A program made the translations under genes and the position numbers. Positions 26,948 to 34,612 of a DNA stretch of 64,000 nt are shown here, piece after piece. Under the pieces are notes generated by a model. The model searched no databases and was not told the origin of the DNA. It saw only the letters and a list, made by a program, of their open reading frames with translations. The stretch's first letter is position 1. Each line of letters opens with the position of its first letter. Source of the stretch: an uncultured Eggerthellaceae bacterium (GTDB taxonomy: Bacteria > Actinomycetota > Coriobacteriia > Coriobacteriales > Eggerthellaceae); contig CANOIM010000003.1 of NCBI GenBank assembly GCA_947566075.1, positions 124,001 to 188,000 on the forward strand, read 5' to 3'.

Positions 26948-27689
26948 TGATATCCGCACGCTTCTGAAAGGGGTGGCTGCGGGCAGCATTCCCGTAGACC
27001 AGGCTGAGCGTGCCTTGCGGGGGAAGCCCTTCGAAGATCTGGGGTTCGCCACGGTGGATCTGCATCGGCGCTTGCTCCAGGGGGCCACTGAGGTGATCTA
27101 TGGCGAAGGGAAGACAGCCCATCAGATAGCTGCCATCGTGGGTGCTCTGCAGGAGAATGGCCAGCAACAGGTGCTCATCACGCGCCTGGCACCGGATAAG
27201 GCCCAGGCCCTGGAAGAAGCGGGCGTCAACCTAGCCTATGAGCCCATCCCCCACGTGGGCATCGTGGGCGGCGTGCCCCAGCCCACAACGGAAGGCTATG
27301 TGCTGGTGGCCAGCGCAGGCACTTCTGACATGCCCGTGGCTGAAGAGGCTGCTCTCACCGCCCAGATGCTGGGGTGCAAGGTGGTCCGCGCCTTCGATGT
27401 GGGAGTGGCGGGATTGCACCGTACGCTGGCGCGTATGGATGACATCCTGGGGGCTTCGGCCATCGTAGCCGTGGCGGGGATGGAAGGGGCGCTCGCCAGC
27501 GTCTTGGGCGGCCTGGCTAACTGTCCGGTCATCGCCGTGCCCACCAGCGTGGGCTACGGTGCCTCCTTCGGCGGTGTGGCGGCGCTGCTCTCCATGTTGA
27601 ATTCCTGCGCCTCCGGGGTCTCGGTGGTCAACATAGATAACGGTTTCGGGGCGGCCTACACGGCTGCCATGATTTGCCGAAGAGGGTGA
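26940..27689 (+). CDS. larB: LarB, pyridinium biscarboxylate synthase
   Basis: The 249-residue protein has the AIR-carboxylase-like C-terminal domain (ASAGTSDMPVAEEA; PTSVGYGASFGG) typical of LarB, which carboxylates nicotinic acid adenine dinucleotide in the first NPN step. The ATG at 26940 lies inside larE and gives MVDDIRTLLKGV, which matches the family start; the frame is open from 26916. It precedes larC by 5 bp. Confidence 0.92.
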   Translation: MVDDIRTLLKGVAAGSIPVDQAERALRGKPFEDLGFATVDLHRRLLQGATEVIYGEGKTAHQIAAIVGALQENGQQQVLITRLAPDKAQALEEAGVNLAYEPIPHVGIVGGVPQPTTEGYVLVASAGTSDMPVAEEAALTAQMLGCKVVRAFDVGVAGLHRTLARMDDILGASAIVAVAGMEGALASVLGGLANCPVIAVPTSVGYGASFGGVAALLSMLNSCASGVSVVNIDNGFGAAYTAAMICRRG

Positions 27690-27694
27690 GGCCC

Positions 27695-28315
27695 ATGACC
27701 ACGCTTCTGCTGGATTGCACCCATGGCTCTACCAAGGATGGCTTTGCGAAGGCTTGCGAAGGGCTCGTGGGGCGTCAGGTGTTCCAACCAGCCCATCCCA
27801 AGACCGGCCATCATCATGACCAAGGGGATGCCCATCACCATCATCACAGCTTGCAGGAGGTCCAAGAGGCCATCTGCGCGTCCGGGGTGACTCCTCGGGC
27901 CCAGGTCTACGCTCAAGGCGTCTATGACCTTCTGGCCCAGGCAGAGGCCAAGGCCCATGGAGTGAGCGTGGCCGATGTGCATTTCCATGAGGTGGGGTCT
28001 GCCGAGGCGGTGGGATTCGTATTGCGGGCTTGCGCTGCCATGGATGCCCTAGAGCCGCAACGCATCCTGGCAACGCCGGTGTGCACGGGCTTCGGCCAGG
28101 TTGACTGCGCCCATGGCCGTCTGCCCATTCCGGCCCCCGCCACGGCCAACGTCCTTGAAGGGGTCCCTGCTTTCGCAGGCCCTGAAGAGGGTGAGCTGAC
28201 CACGCCCACGGGCGCAGCGCTCGTTGTGTATTTCGCAGAGGAGTTCATGGACGAAGCGGCGGCAAAAGCCCAAGCTGATGTTACGATGCTCTGCAACCCT
28301 GATAAAGTGTCCTAA
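27695..28315 (+). CDS. larC: LarC N-terminal domain protein (short LarC)
   Basis: The 206-residue protein matches the N-terminal half of LarC, the nickel-inserting cyclometallase: a His-rich segment (residues 45-58), VHFHEVGSAEAV, and the PAPATANVL...ELTTPTGAAL block. Full LarC is about 400 residues (LarC1 plus LarC2, joined by frameshift in some species). Here the frame ends after LarC1, no LarC2 follows, and the usual N-terminal DxxSGISGDM-type segment reads DCTHGSTKDG. It may have a separate LarC2 elsewhere, or be a divergent or decayed form. The next gene starts 29 bp later. Confidence 0.75.
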   Translation: MTTLLLDCTHGSTKDGFAKACEGLVGRQVFQPAHPKTGHHHDQGDAHHHHHSLQEVQEAICASGVTPRAQVYAQGVYDLLAQAEAKAHGVSVADVHFHEVGSAEAVGFVLRACAAMDALEPQRILATPVCTGFGQVDCAHGRLPIPAPATANVLEGVPAFAGPEEGELTTPTGAALVVYFAEEFMDEAAAKAQADVTMLCNPDKVS

Positions 28316-28344
28316 AAGCAGATCTTGGAAGGTCAGGAGTGCCC

Positions 28345-29718
28345 ATGAAGGTCCTAGACACCGGTTTCGCTCGGGAATTCATCCGTCTGTGCAATGATGG
28401 GTGGCAGTTCGGCTGGCACGAATCCAACGGCGGCAACGCCTCCTATCGGCTGCGCAAGAGCGAGGCGAATGAGGTTCGGTCTGGGTTCAGCGCCCATGGA
28501 TGGAACCGGCTTGAAGTGGAACTGCCCCGGTTGGCGGGGGAGTGCTTCCTGATCACCGCAGCGGGCAGCCATTTCCGCAGCATCGCCCATGACCCGAAGC
28601 GCAGCTTGGGCATCATCGAGATAGACCGCAGCGGGAGCGCTTGGCGGGAATGCTGGGGCTTCAAAGGGGATGCCCAACCTACTTCTGAGCTTCTGGCGCA
28701 TCTGATCTGCCATGAGGTGCGCATGGCGGCTACGGAAGGCAAGAGCCGCGTCATCTATCATTGCCATCCTGCGAATCTGGCGGCCATGACCAACATCGTG
28801 CCGCCGGATGGCGCTCTGTTCACTCGCCTGCTCTGGGCTCAGGTGAGTGAATGCGCTTTCGTCTTCCCCGAAGGGGTCCAGCTCTTGAGCTGGGAGGTTC
28901 CTGGTAGCGTGGCCTTGGCTCGGAAGACGGCAGCAGCCATGGAGCGCACGAGCGCGGTCATCTGGCCCCATCATGGGCTCTTCGTTGCAGGTACCACCAT
29001 GGATGATGCCTTCGGGCGTGTCCAGACCATCGAAAAGGCTGCTGAGATCTACCTCAAGACCTGCATGACCGGCCGTCCCTACCTCTCTGCCATCCCTGAG
29101 GAGGATATCCTGCGGATGTCCCGGGAATACGGACTGGGCATAGAGGCCACCGGCGTTTTCAACCGCCCAGCCATGCGGCCTGAAGGACACCAGCAGATGA
29201 GCCAGCCAGTTCCTGCGCAAGAGGCTCCCGCGCCTGCTGAGGTGCAAGAGGTGATCGAAGCCACAGAAGCGGCTATCCCTGCCTCAGAACCCGTTCCCGT
29301 CCCTGAACCCGTTCCTGCCTCTGAGCCGGAGCCCGTTTCGTTGGAAGAGCCTCTTTCGGCCCAACAGCTTGCCGATCCCCCACTGAGCGCTCAGGGGTTC
29401 CCGAAGCTGGGTGGTCCTGAGATGACGGTGGAAGCGGCCTTGGAGGCCACGCCTCCCGCCTTCCGGTCTCAGTCCCAAGCTGTGCCGGGGCCGCAGCCCC
29501 AGGTCATGCCAGAGCCTCAGCCTCAGTTCCAACCTGATCCGCAGCTCTCCTACCAGCCTGAACCTCAAGTTCCGTACCAGTCTGAGCCCCAGGCCCAGCC
29601 AGAGCTTGGGTATCAGCCTCAGCCTGAGCTCCAGGCCCAGCCAGGGCCTGGGTACCAACCTCAGTCCCAAGAGGAAAAACCCGTGTACCGGTACTACCCG
29701 AAGCCTTCGCGCAGCTAG
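28345..29718 (+). CDS. RhaD-like class II aldolase with a Pro/Gln-rich C-terminal tail
   Basis: The first ~280 residues are a class II aldolase/adducin domain closely resembling rhamnulose-1-phosphate aldolase: N-terminal ESNGGNASYRL, Glu115 in PTSE, His139 and His141 in YHCHPANL, Glu169 and His210 in WPHHGLF. These match the E. coli RhaD zinc and catalytic residues (Glu117, His141, His143, Glu171, His212) with a constant offset of two. Residues ~283-457 are a low-complexity tail rich in Pro, Gln and Glu, with degenerate QPEPQ/YQPEP repeats and the end YYPKPSRS. No rhamnose genes are adjacent. RBS CAGGAG precedes the ATG at 28345. Confidence 0.8.
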   Translation: MKVLDTGFAREFIRLCNDGWQFGWHESNGGNASYRLRKSEANEVRSGFSAHGWNRLEVELPRLAGECFLITAAGSHFRSIAHDPKRSLGIIEIDRSGSAWRECWGFKGDAQPTSELLAHLICHEVRMAATEGKSRVIYHCHPANLAAMTNIVPPDGALFTRLLWAQVSECAFVFPEGVQLLSWEVPGSVALARKTAAAMERTSAVIWPHHGLFVAGTTMDDAFGRVQTIEKAAEIYLKTCMTGRPYLSAIPEEDILRMSREYGLGIEATGVFNRPAMRPEGHQQMSQPVPAQEAPAPAEVQEVIEATEAAIPASEPVPVPEPVPASEPEPVSLEEPLSAQQLADPPLSAQGFPKLGGPEMTVEAALEATPPAFRSQSQAVPGPQPQVMPEPQPQFQPDPQLSYQPEPQVPYQSEPQAQPELGYQPQPELQAQPGPGYQPQSQEEKPVYRYYPKPSRS

Positions 29719-29723
29719 CTTCC

Positions 29724-30203
29724 ATGGTGAAGAAGCCTGCCAAGACCAATGCCATCCGCGAGGTGGAGGCAGCGGGTGTCCCCTTCGCGTACCGCACGTT
29801 CGAGACCGAAGGGGCACCTAGCGGTGTTGAAGTGGCTGACATGCTAGGGGAAGACCCTGATCGCGTGTTCAAGACGCTGGTTACTACCGGCAAGTCAGGG
29901 GAGCACTATGTGTTCATGATCCCTGTGGCTGAGGAGCTCAACCTCAAGAAAGCTGCCCAAGCCGTGGGGGAGAAGGCCGTGACCATGCTGCCCCTGCGTG
30001 ACCTTCTCCCGCTGACCGGCTACGTTCATGGAGGCTGTTCTCCTGTGGGCATGAAGCAGGGGTTCCGCACGGTGATCGATGAGACGGCCCAGCTCTTCGA
30101 TGCCATCCTCTATTCGGGCGGTCGCATCGGGTGTCAGTTGGAAACGGCCCCGGATGACCTTGCGCGGCTCATCGGTGCCGCATACGCCGATCTCACAGCT
30201 TGA
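29724..30203 (+). CDS. ybaK: YbaK/EbsC-family aminoacyl-tRNA deacylase
   Basis: The 159-residue protein is the YbaK fold, with the KT residues in VFKTLVTTG and the GGCSPVGMK segment near 107-115 that define Cys-tRNA(Pro) deacylases. It clears Cys mischarged on tRNA-Pro. It starts 5 bp after the RhaD-like gene and belongs to the same run. Confidence 0.9.
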   Translation: MVKKPAKTNAIREVEAAGVPFAYRTFETEGAPSGVEVADMLGEDPDRVFKTLVTTGKSGEHYVFMIPVAEELNLKKAAQAVGEKAVTMLPLRDLLPLTGYVHGGCSPVGMKQGFRTVIDETAQLFDAILYSGGRIGCQLETAPDDLARLIGAAYADLTA

Positions 30204-30280
30204 CCTGCCGCATCTGATCGGATTTGTGCCAGAATCAGCCCTTTCCTGCCCCGTTTGCACTGCTTGGAAAGGACTGCGCC

Positions 30281-31984
30281 TTGAATGGTCAGCTTACGCT
30301 TCGCGGCATCGTCATCGGCTGCCTAGGATGCGCCCTCATCACCGCATCCTCTGTATATGTCGCCCTTAAGATGGGGGCGCTTCCGTGGCCGATCATCTTC
30401 GCCGCGCTCATCTCGCTCTTCGCCCTGAAGGCGTTCAAGCGTCGGAAAGCATCGCTCAACGAGGCGAATGTGACCCATACGGTGATGTCGTCAGGCGCTA
30501 TGGTGGCCGGAGGCTTGGCCTTCACCATTCCGGGCGTATGGATGCTAGGCCTGGGGGATGACATCTCCACGTTCCAGCTGTTGGTGATAGCGGTGTGCGG
30601 GTCTGCGGTAGGGCTCGTGGCTTCCATCGCCCTGCGCCGTCATTTCATAGATGAAGCCGCGCTGGAATACCCCCTCGGGCAGGCAGCGGCTGAAACGTTG
30701 AAAGCGGGGGAGACGGGCGGCCGCACCGGTGCGAAGCTTTTCGGAGCTATGGGGTTCGCGGCGTTGTGGGCCCTTCTGCGCGATGGCCTGAAGGTGATCC
30801 CTTCCATGGTGGGCCAGCTCTCCATTCCCAGCGTCGTCTTCGGCATCTATGCTTCTCCCATGATGCTGGCCGTGGGCTTCCTGGTGGGCACGGGCGCCAT
30901 GGCTGTGTGGTTCGGGGGAGCGGTGCTGGCGAACTGCGGGCTTGTCATGGGTGCTCCGGCCTTGGGGATCGCTTCGGCAGAGGATGCCCGCACCGTGGCA
31001 TCTTGCTTGGGCATGGGGTGCATGATGGGGTGTGGCATCGCTGTGATCGTGCGGGATATCGTTCCTTTGGGCGTGCGGACGCTGACCAAGAAAGCTGCGC
31101 AAGCGAACCGTCAAGGCGGGTCTTTGGGTCTGACGGCAGCAGCCTGCCTTTCGAACGGCGCACCCCAAGCCAAGGCCATCCGCAGCTCAGCCCTTGCCAT
31201 CCTGGCTCTTGCCAGCGCGGCCGTGGCGGCGTGCATCGCGCTGCAGTTGCCTATTGCCGTTGCGCTCATCACCGTGGTCTGTGCCTTCGTGGCGTGCGCC
31301 ATGAGCGCGCAATCGGTGGGACAGACGAGCATCGATCCCATGGAGATCTTCGGTTTGATCGCTTTGTTCCTGGTGGCGTTGGTGGCGGATGCATCCTCGC
31401 TCCAGCTCTTTTTCGTGGCTGCGCTGGTGGCGGTGGCCTGCGGCCTTGCGGGGGATGTCATGAATGATTTCAAAGCCGGTGCTGTGCTGGGCACTGATCC
31501 GAAGGCCCAGTGGGTGGGTCAGGGCATCGGCGCGCTCATCGGCTCTGTGGTGGCGGCCTTGGCCATTGGGGTGCTCTTCCAGGCCTATGGGCCGGAGGCA
31601 TTCGGGCCCGGCAAGGAATTCGTCTCTGCCCAGGCCAGCGTGGTTGCCACCATGGTGTCTGGGGTGCCGAACATGACCGCATTCATAGTGGGCGCTGTGG
31701 CGGGCTTCGCCCTCTACCTGGTCCGCTTCCCAGCCATGATGCTGGGCTTGGGCATGTATCTGCCGTTCTATATGTCGCTCACGGCGTTTCTGGGGGTTGT
31801 GGTCAAGGCCGTGGTAGATGTCATCCATCGCAAGCGGATGGAAGGCGTCGCCCCTGATGAGCGTGAGGCCCGTGAGCGGGCCTACGGTGATACGGGCTTG
31901 ATCTTGGCATCAGGCCTTCTCGGCGGCGAATCCATCATGGGCATCATCTTGGCTATGATGGTCTCAGTCAGCGCATTGCTCTAA
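30281..31984 (+). CDS. OPT-family oligopeptide transporter
   Basis: The 567-residue protein has about 14-16 membrane helices with the OPT superfamily pattern, including the SSVYVALKMG first helix and the GDVMNDFKAGAVLGTDPKAQ loop in the second half. It should import oligopeptides or metal-chelate compounds in exchange for a proton. The frame is open to 30224, but GGAAAGGA sits 7 nt before a TTG at 30281, giving MNGQLTLRGIVIG. The stop is 9 bp before the next exporter gene. Confidence 0.85.
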   Translation: MNGQLTLRGIVIGCLGCALITASSVYVALKMGALPWPIIFAALISLFALKAFKRRKASLNEANVTHTVMSSGAMVAGGLAFTIPGVWMLGLGDDISTFQLLVIAVCGSAVGLVASIALRRHFIDEAALEYPLGQAAAETLKAGETGGRTGAKLFGAMGFAALWALLRDGLKVIPSMVGQLSIPSVVFGIYASPMMLAVGFLVGTGAMAVWFGGAVLANCGLVMGAPALGIASAEDARTVASCLGMGCMMGCGIAVIVRDIVPLGVRTLTKKAAQANRQGGSLGLTAAACLSNGAPQAKAIRSSALAILALASAAVAACIALQLPIAVALITVVCAFVACAMSAQSVGQTSIDPMEIFGLIALFLVALVADASSLQLFFVAALVAVACGLAGDVMNDFKAGAVLGTDPKAQWVGQGIGALIGSVVAALAIGVLFQAYGPEAFGPGKEFVSAQASVVATMVSGVPNMTAFIVGAVAGFALYLVRFPAMMLGLGMYLPFYMSLTAFLGVVVKAVVDVIHRKRMEGVAPDEREARERAYGDTGLILASGLLGGESIMGIILAMMVSVSALL

Positions 31985-31993
31985 GGAGGGCTC

Positions 31994-33343
31994 ATGGGCA
32001 CCACTCCATCCATCTATCCGGCCTTCGCCGTTGCCACCATCCTGTGCGCCTTGGGTTCGCTCACCCAAACGGTCATGAACTCCATGCTGCTAGGGGTGCA
32101 GGCCTCCTTCGGCACGGTAGAGGCCACCTCCCAATGGCTCACCACCCTATACATGCTGGTCATCGGCATCACGGTGCCCCTGGTGGCCCACCTCTCTCGC
32201 AAGTACAGCATCCGGCAGCTCATCGCGGCTGCCTGCGTCCTCTTCTTCGCAGGTTCGCTCATTGACTGGGTGGCCCCGGATTTCCTCACGCTGCTCCTGG
32301 GCCGCATCCCGCAGGCCATCGCCACGGGCATCACGCTTCCGGTCATGCAGACCATGGCTATGACGCGCTTCCCTCAGGGCAAGACGGGTACGGCCATGGG
32401 CATTGCAGGGGTAGCCATGGGGTTCGCGCCGAACATCGGCCCGCTCATCGGCGGTGCTCTGGTGGATAGCTTGGGCTGGCGCAGTTTCTTCCTCATGCTT
32501 GCCTGCGTGTTGGCCGCGTTGTTCGTGGCCGTGCTGCTCACCTTCCCGAAAGAGGAAGCGCCTGATCAAGATGCCCGTTTGGACTGGGCATCGTTCCTCT
32601 TGTCAACCTTAGGGTTCGGCGGCTTGCTCTTGGGCTTCACCAATGCGGCGGGGGCAGGGCTGGCGAATGGGCTCACGCTCATCCCGCTGGCCATCGGCAT
32701 CCTCTGCCTGGTGGGCTTCATCCTGCGTCAGCGGAAGATAGCGAATCCGCTCATCTCCCTGCAGATCATGGGCCATGGGCGCTATGTGGCCAGCCTCGTG
32801 GGTCAATGCAGCCTCTTCGCCTCCTTCATGGGCATCACGCTCATCATCCCGCTGTTCGTGCAGAACGTCTGCGGCTTGACCGCCTTGGATGCAGGCATCG
32901 TTTTCATCCCGGCTACCGTCTTGGCGGTGGTGTTCAACCCCCTCGGGGGCATCCTCTCTGACAAGATAGGGGCGCGGCCGGTCATCATCGGCGGGGCTGC
33001 CTGCCTTACGTTGGGGGCGGTGTCCATGGTCTTCGTGGATGCATCAACGCCGCTGTGGCTGCTCACCGTCATGCAGACGGTGCGGGGCATTGGCGTGAGC
33101 AGCATCATCGGCCCGTTCATCTCTTGGGGTATGGGCGGCTTGCCTGGTCCGCTCATGAGCGATGGTTCCACGTTCTTCGTCACGCTCCGTCAAGCCTGCG
33201 CCTCCTTCGGTACGGCGCTCATGATGCTCATCATCACGGGTTTGGCTACCATGGGTGCTCTCGGTTATCAGATGGCCTTCGCCTTTTCGGCTGTGCTCTC
33301 CGCGGTGGTCCTTTTGATCGCTCTCACGAAGGTCCGGGCGTAA
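31994..33343 (+). CDS. MFS multidrug exporter (DHA2/EmrB type)
   Basis: The 449-residue protein has 12-14 helices. Family-type segments include the helix-2/3 region (SQWLTTLYMLVIGITVPLVAHLSRKYS) and the motif-C region GVAMGFAPNIGPLIGGALV, which marks drug-proton antiporters. It should export drug-like compounds. Shine-Dalgarno AAGGAGG lies 5-6 nt before the ATG. It is the last gene of the 25.4-33.3 kb run. Confidence 0.88.
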   Translation: MGTTPSIYPAFAVATILCALGSLTQTVMNSMLLGVQASFGTVEATSQWLTTLYMLVIGITVPLVAHLSRKYSIRQLIAAACVLFFAGSLIDWVAPDFLTLLLGRIPQAIATGITLPVMQTMAMTRFPQGKTGTAMGIAGVAMGFAPNIGPLIGGALVDSLGWRSFFLMLACVLAALFVAVLLTFPKEEAPDQDARLDWASFLLSTLGFGGLLLGFTNAAGAGLANGLTLIPLAIGILCLVGFILRQRKIANPLISLQIMGHGRYVASLVGQCSLFASFMGITLIIPLFVQNVCGLTALDAGIVFIPATVLAVVFNPLGGILSDKIGARPVIIGGAACLTLGAVSMVFVDASTPLWLLTVMQTVRGIGVSSIIGPFISWGMGGLPGPLMSDGSTFFVTLRQACASFGTALMMLIITGLATMGALGYQMAFAFSAVLSAVVLLIALTKVRA

Positions 33344-33368
33344 GAGCGCCATGTATCGTTTCGTGCAC

Positions 33369-33473
33369 CCCGCAAGGGGCGCTCGGCCTAGGCCTCGGCC
33401 ATCGAAAAGACGTGGTGCTTCGCTTATACCACGCTTTTCTCGGCCTGCGGAATCGGCCTCAACCCCTTGCGGG
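33369..33473. repeat. Long imperfect inverted repeat
   Basis: CCCGCAAGGGG (33369-33379) pairs with CCCCTTGCGGG (33463-33473), and the interior repeats GGCC-rich and GAAAAG/CTTTTC segments down to CGTGGT / ACCACG (33411-33416, 33428-33433) with an 11-nt loop. The arms are about 48 nt with mismatches. Confidence 0.65.
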
Positions 33474-33494
33474 ACGCCTCTCTCTGTAACAACT

Positions 33495-33516
33495 AAAAAT
33501 CAGCCGCACTGCTGAT
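33495..33516 (-). terminator. Intrinsic terminator on the minus strand
   Basis: On the minus strand ATCAGC-N6-GCTGAT is followed by TTTT. It would end a transcript coming from the rpn remnant or from a non-coding RNA in 33.5-33.9 kb. Confidence 0.55.
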
Positions 33517-33936
33517 GGGGCCTTGTCAGGCCCGCATCACCACTGCGGGCGTCCGCTATCCGCGGCCGCCAAGTGTATCGGGAGACGCTCATCGCGTCCC
33601 CTCTGCTTTTACTCACGCCTTCGGCGTGGATGTCGCTCCGCGTTCGGGTTGGTGCCCCATCCGGGTGGATGATGGGCGCCAGTTGATCTTCCAAATCTGC
33701 TTGCGCTTTGCGGCGTCTAACCATAGGCCGCCGCACCCGCTTCCTGGGTTGCTGCATTAGGGCGCGGCGGCAAAGAACAAGGGCTTCGTGCTAGCAAGCC
33801 AGCACCTACGGGTGCAGATACAGGTCGGCTTCGTAGGGACGGGAACTCGTTCCTGTCCGGGGGTCGCAAGAGGATGAGGGTATCCTGTCAGATTGATGGC
33901 AGTTGGGTCTTCTCGTGGATAGCTTTTGTGGATAAC

Positions 33937-34280
33937 CTACAGTCCGTTTTCCACCATGAGGGTGTTGAGAGCGTCTGGGTCATTGGCAACGGACTCGAGT
34001 TCGGTAAGGCGACCTTCTGAGGTGAATTTGGTTATGAGGGCTTGGAAGCGATCATTGGCCTGAGATTCTCCTCTGGCTTCACCTTCAGCAAGACCTTGGG
34101 TCATGCCCTCTTCCCGAGCAGCATTCAGCCTGACCCGCATGTCCATCTCTGGTGTCATGAAGCCCAAGGCAAGCTCCTTCCATGGCTCCTCGGCGTTGGC
34201 GCGCTTGACCTGTTCATCCAGCACCGTTGCAAGGTCTCCTTCAGCACGTCCCGTATGGATATATCTTAACGTTGACAATG
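33937..34280 (-). pseudogene. 3' part of Rpn-type nuclease gene split by an IS110 element
   Basis: This fragment encodes the C-terminus of a PD-(D/E)XK nuclease-type (Rpn/PDDEXK-transposase) protein: LRYIHTGRAEG, EEPWKELALGFMTPEMD and the charged, Gly/Glu-rich ending (REEGMTQGLAEGEARGE). Joining base 35840 of the 5' fragment (36354 down to 35840, which includes one direct-repeat copy) to base 34270 gives an 849-bp frame without stop or shift, so the gene would encode 282 residues. The fragment upstream of 34280 within the open frame is IS sequence. Confidence 0.8.
34271..34280. repeat. 10-bp direct repeat at the left IS junction
   Basis: GTTGACAATG, repeated exactly at 35840-35849, flanks the IS110-family element. 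It could be a target duplication, or a natural match between the element end and its target as expected for bridge-RNA-guided recombination. Confidence 0.8.
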
Positions 34281-34612
34281 TGACTCGTCGGTCAAGTGCA
34301 TGGAGCTGGTCAGAGCGATCATGCCGCATGTATCCTTGATCCAGGCAACGCTGCTGTGGCTCATATTTTAACTGGCGCAAGATGCTGCCTTCCAGCTGAT
34401 ATGCCCTGCAGTGGACCGTAGGAGAGCGCACGCCCCGTCTCGGACATGCGCTCTCTCAAGGCGCCTCAGAAAAGCCCCATGACCTGATAGGAGCATGGAC
34501 GCTGCTCTTCCTCAGCATCCCGACGATGATGAGCATAGCACGTCCCCATCAACGCATAGTCTGGGCCTTTCCTGAGCGTGTCTGCAAGGCCGTCGAGGAG
34601 AAGGGAGAGGCG
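34281..34612 (+). ncRNA. Candidate bridge RNA region of the IS110 element
   Basis: This is the 5' non-coding region of the element. TGATAGGAGCAT at 34485-34496 is identical to 35848-35859, which is outside the element, at the right-hand insertion junction in rpn. It is preceded by TGAC, as is the target (TGAC-C-TGATAGGAGCAT here, TGAC-AA-TGATAGGAGCAT there). A 12-nt match between element interior and its target is what a target guide would give. Two short matches to the element ends (CCTCAG at 34510-34515 and CCGACGA at 34520-34526, complementary to 35833-35838 and 34285-34291) are suggestive only. RNA boundaries are unknown. Confidence 0.45.

Larger units (their letters stand above)
33344..33936. 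other. 590-bp hairpin-rich non-coding region
   Basis: No convincing gene is present; the one short open frame (33500-33757, minus) has arginine-rich, low-quality composition. The region is full of inverted repeats: an imperfect long hairpin at 33369-33473, a terminator on the minus strand at 33495-33516, CACGCC/GGCGTG at 33614-33628 and GGACGGGAAC/GTTCCTGTCC at 33837-33858. It may hold remnants of mobile palindromic elements or a structured RNA on the minus strand. Confidence 0.5.

Noticed and set aside
33500..33757. 85-codon open frame on the minus strand in the hairpin-rich region
   Set aside because: Arg-rich low-quality composition, no ribosome site, and it overlaps several inverted repeats. 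Treated as non-coding.
33344..33936. tmRNA or RNase P RNA in the hairpin-rich region
   Set aside because: None of the conserved core sequences of those RNAs was seen on either strand.
34281..34612. Rpn reading frame extended through the IS left end (to 34431)
   Set aside because: That part of the minus-strand frame is IS DNA; the true upstream half of rpn is at 35840-36354.
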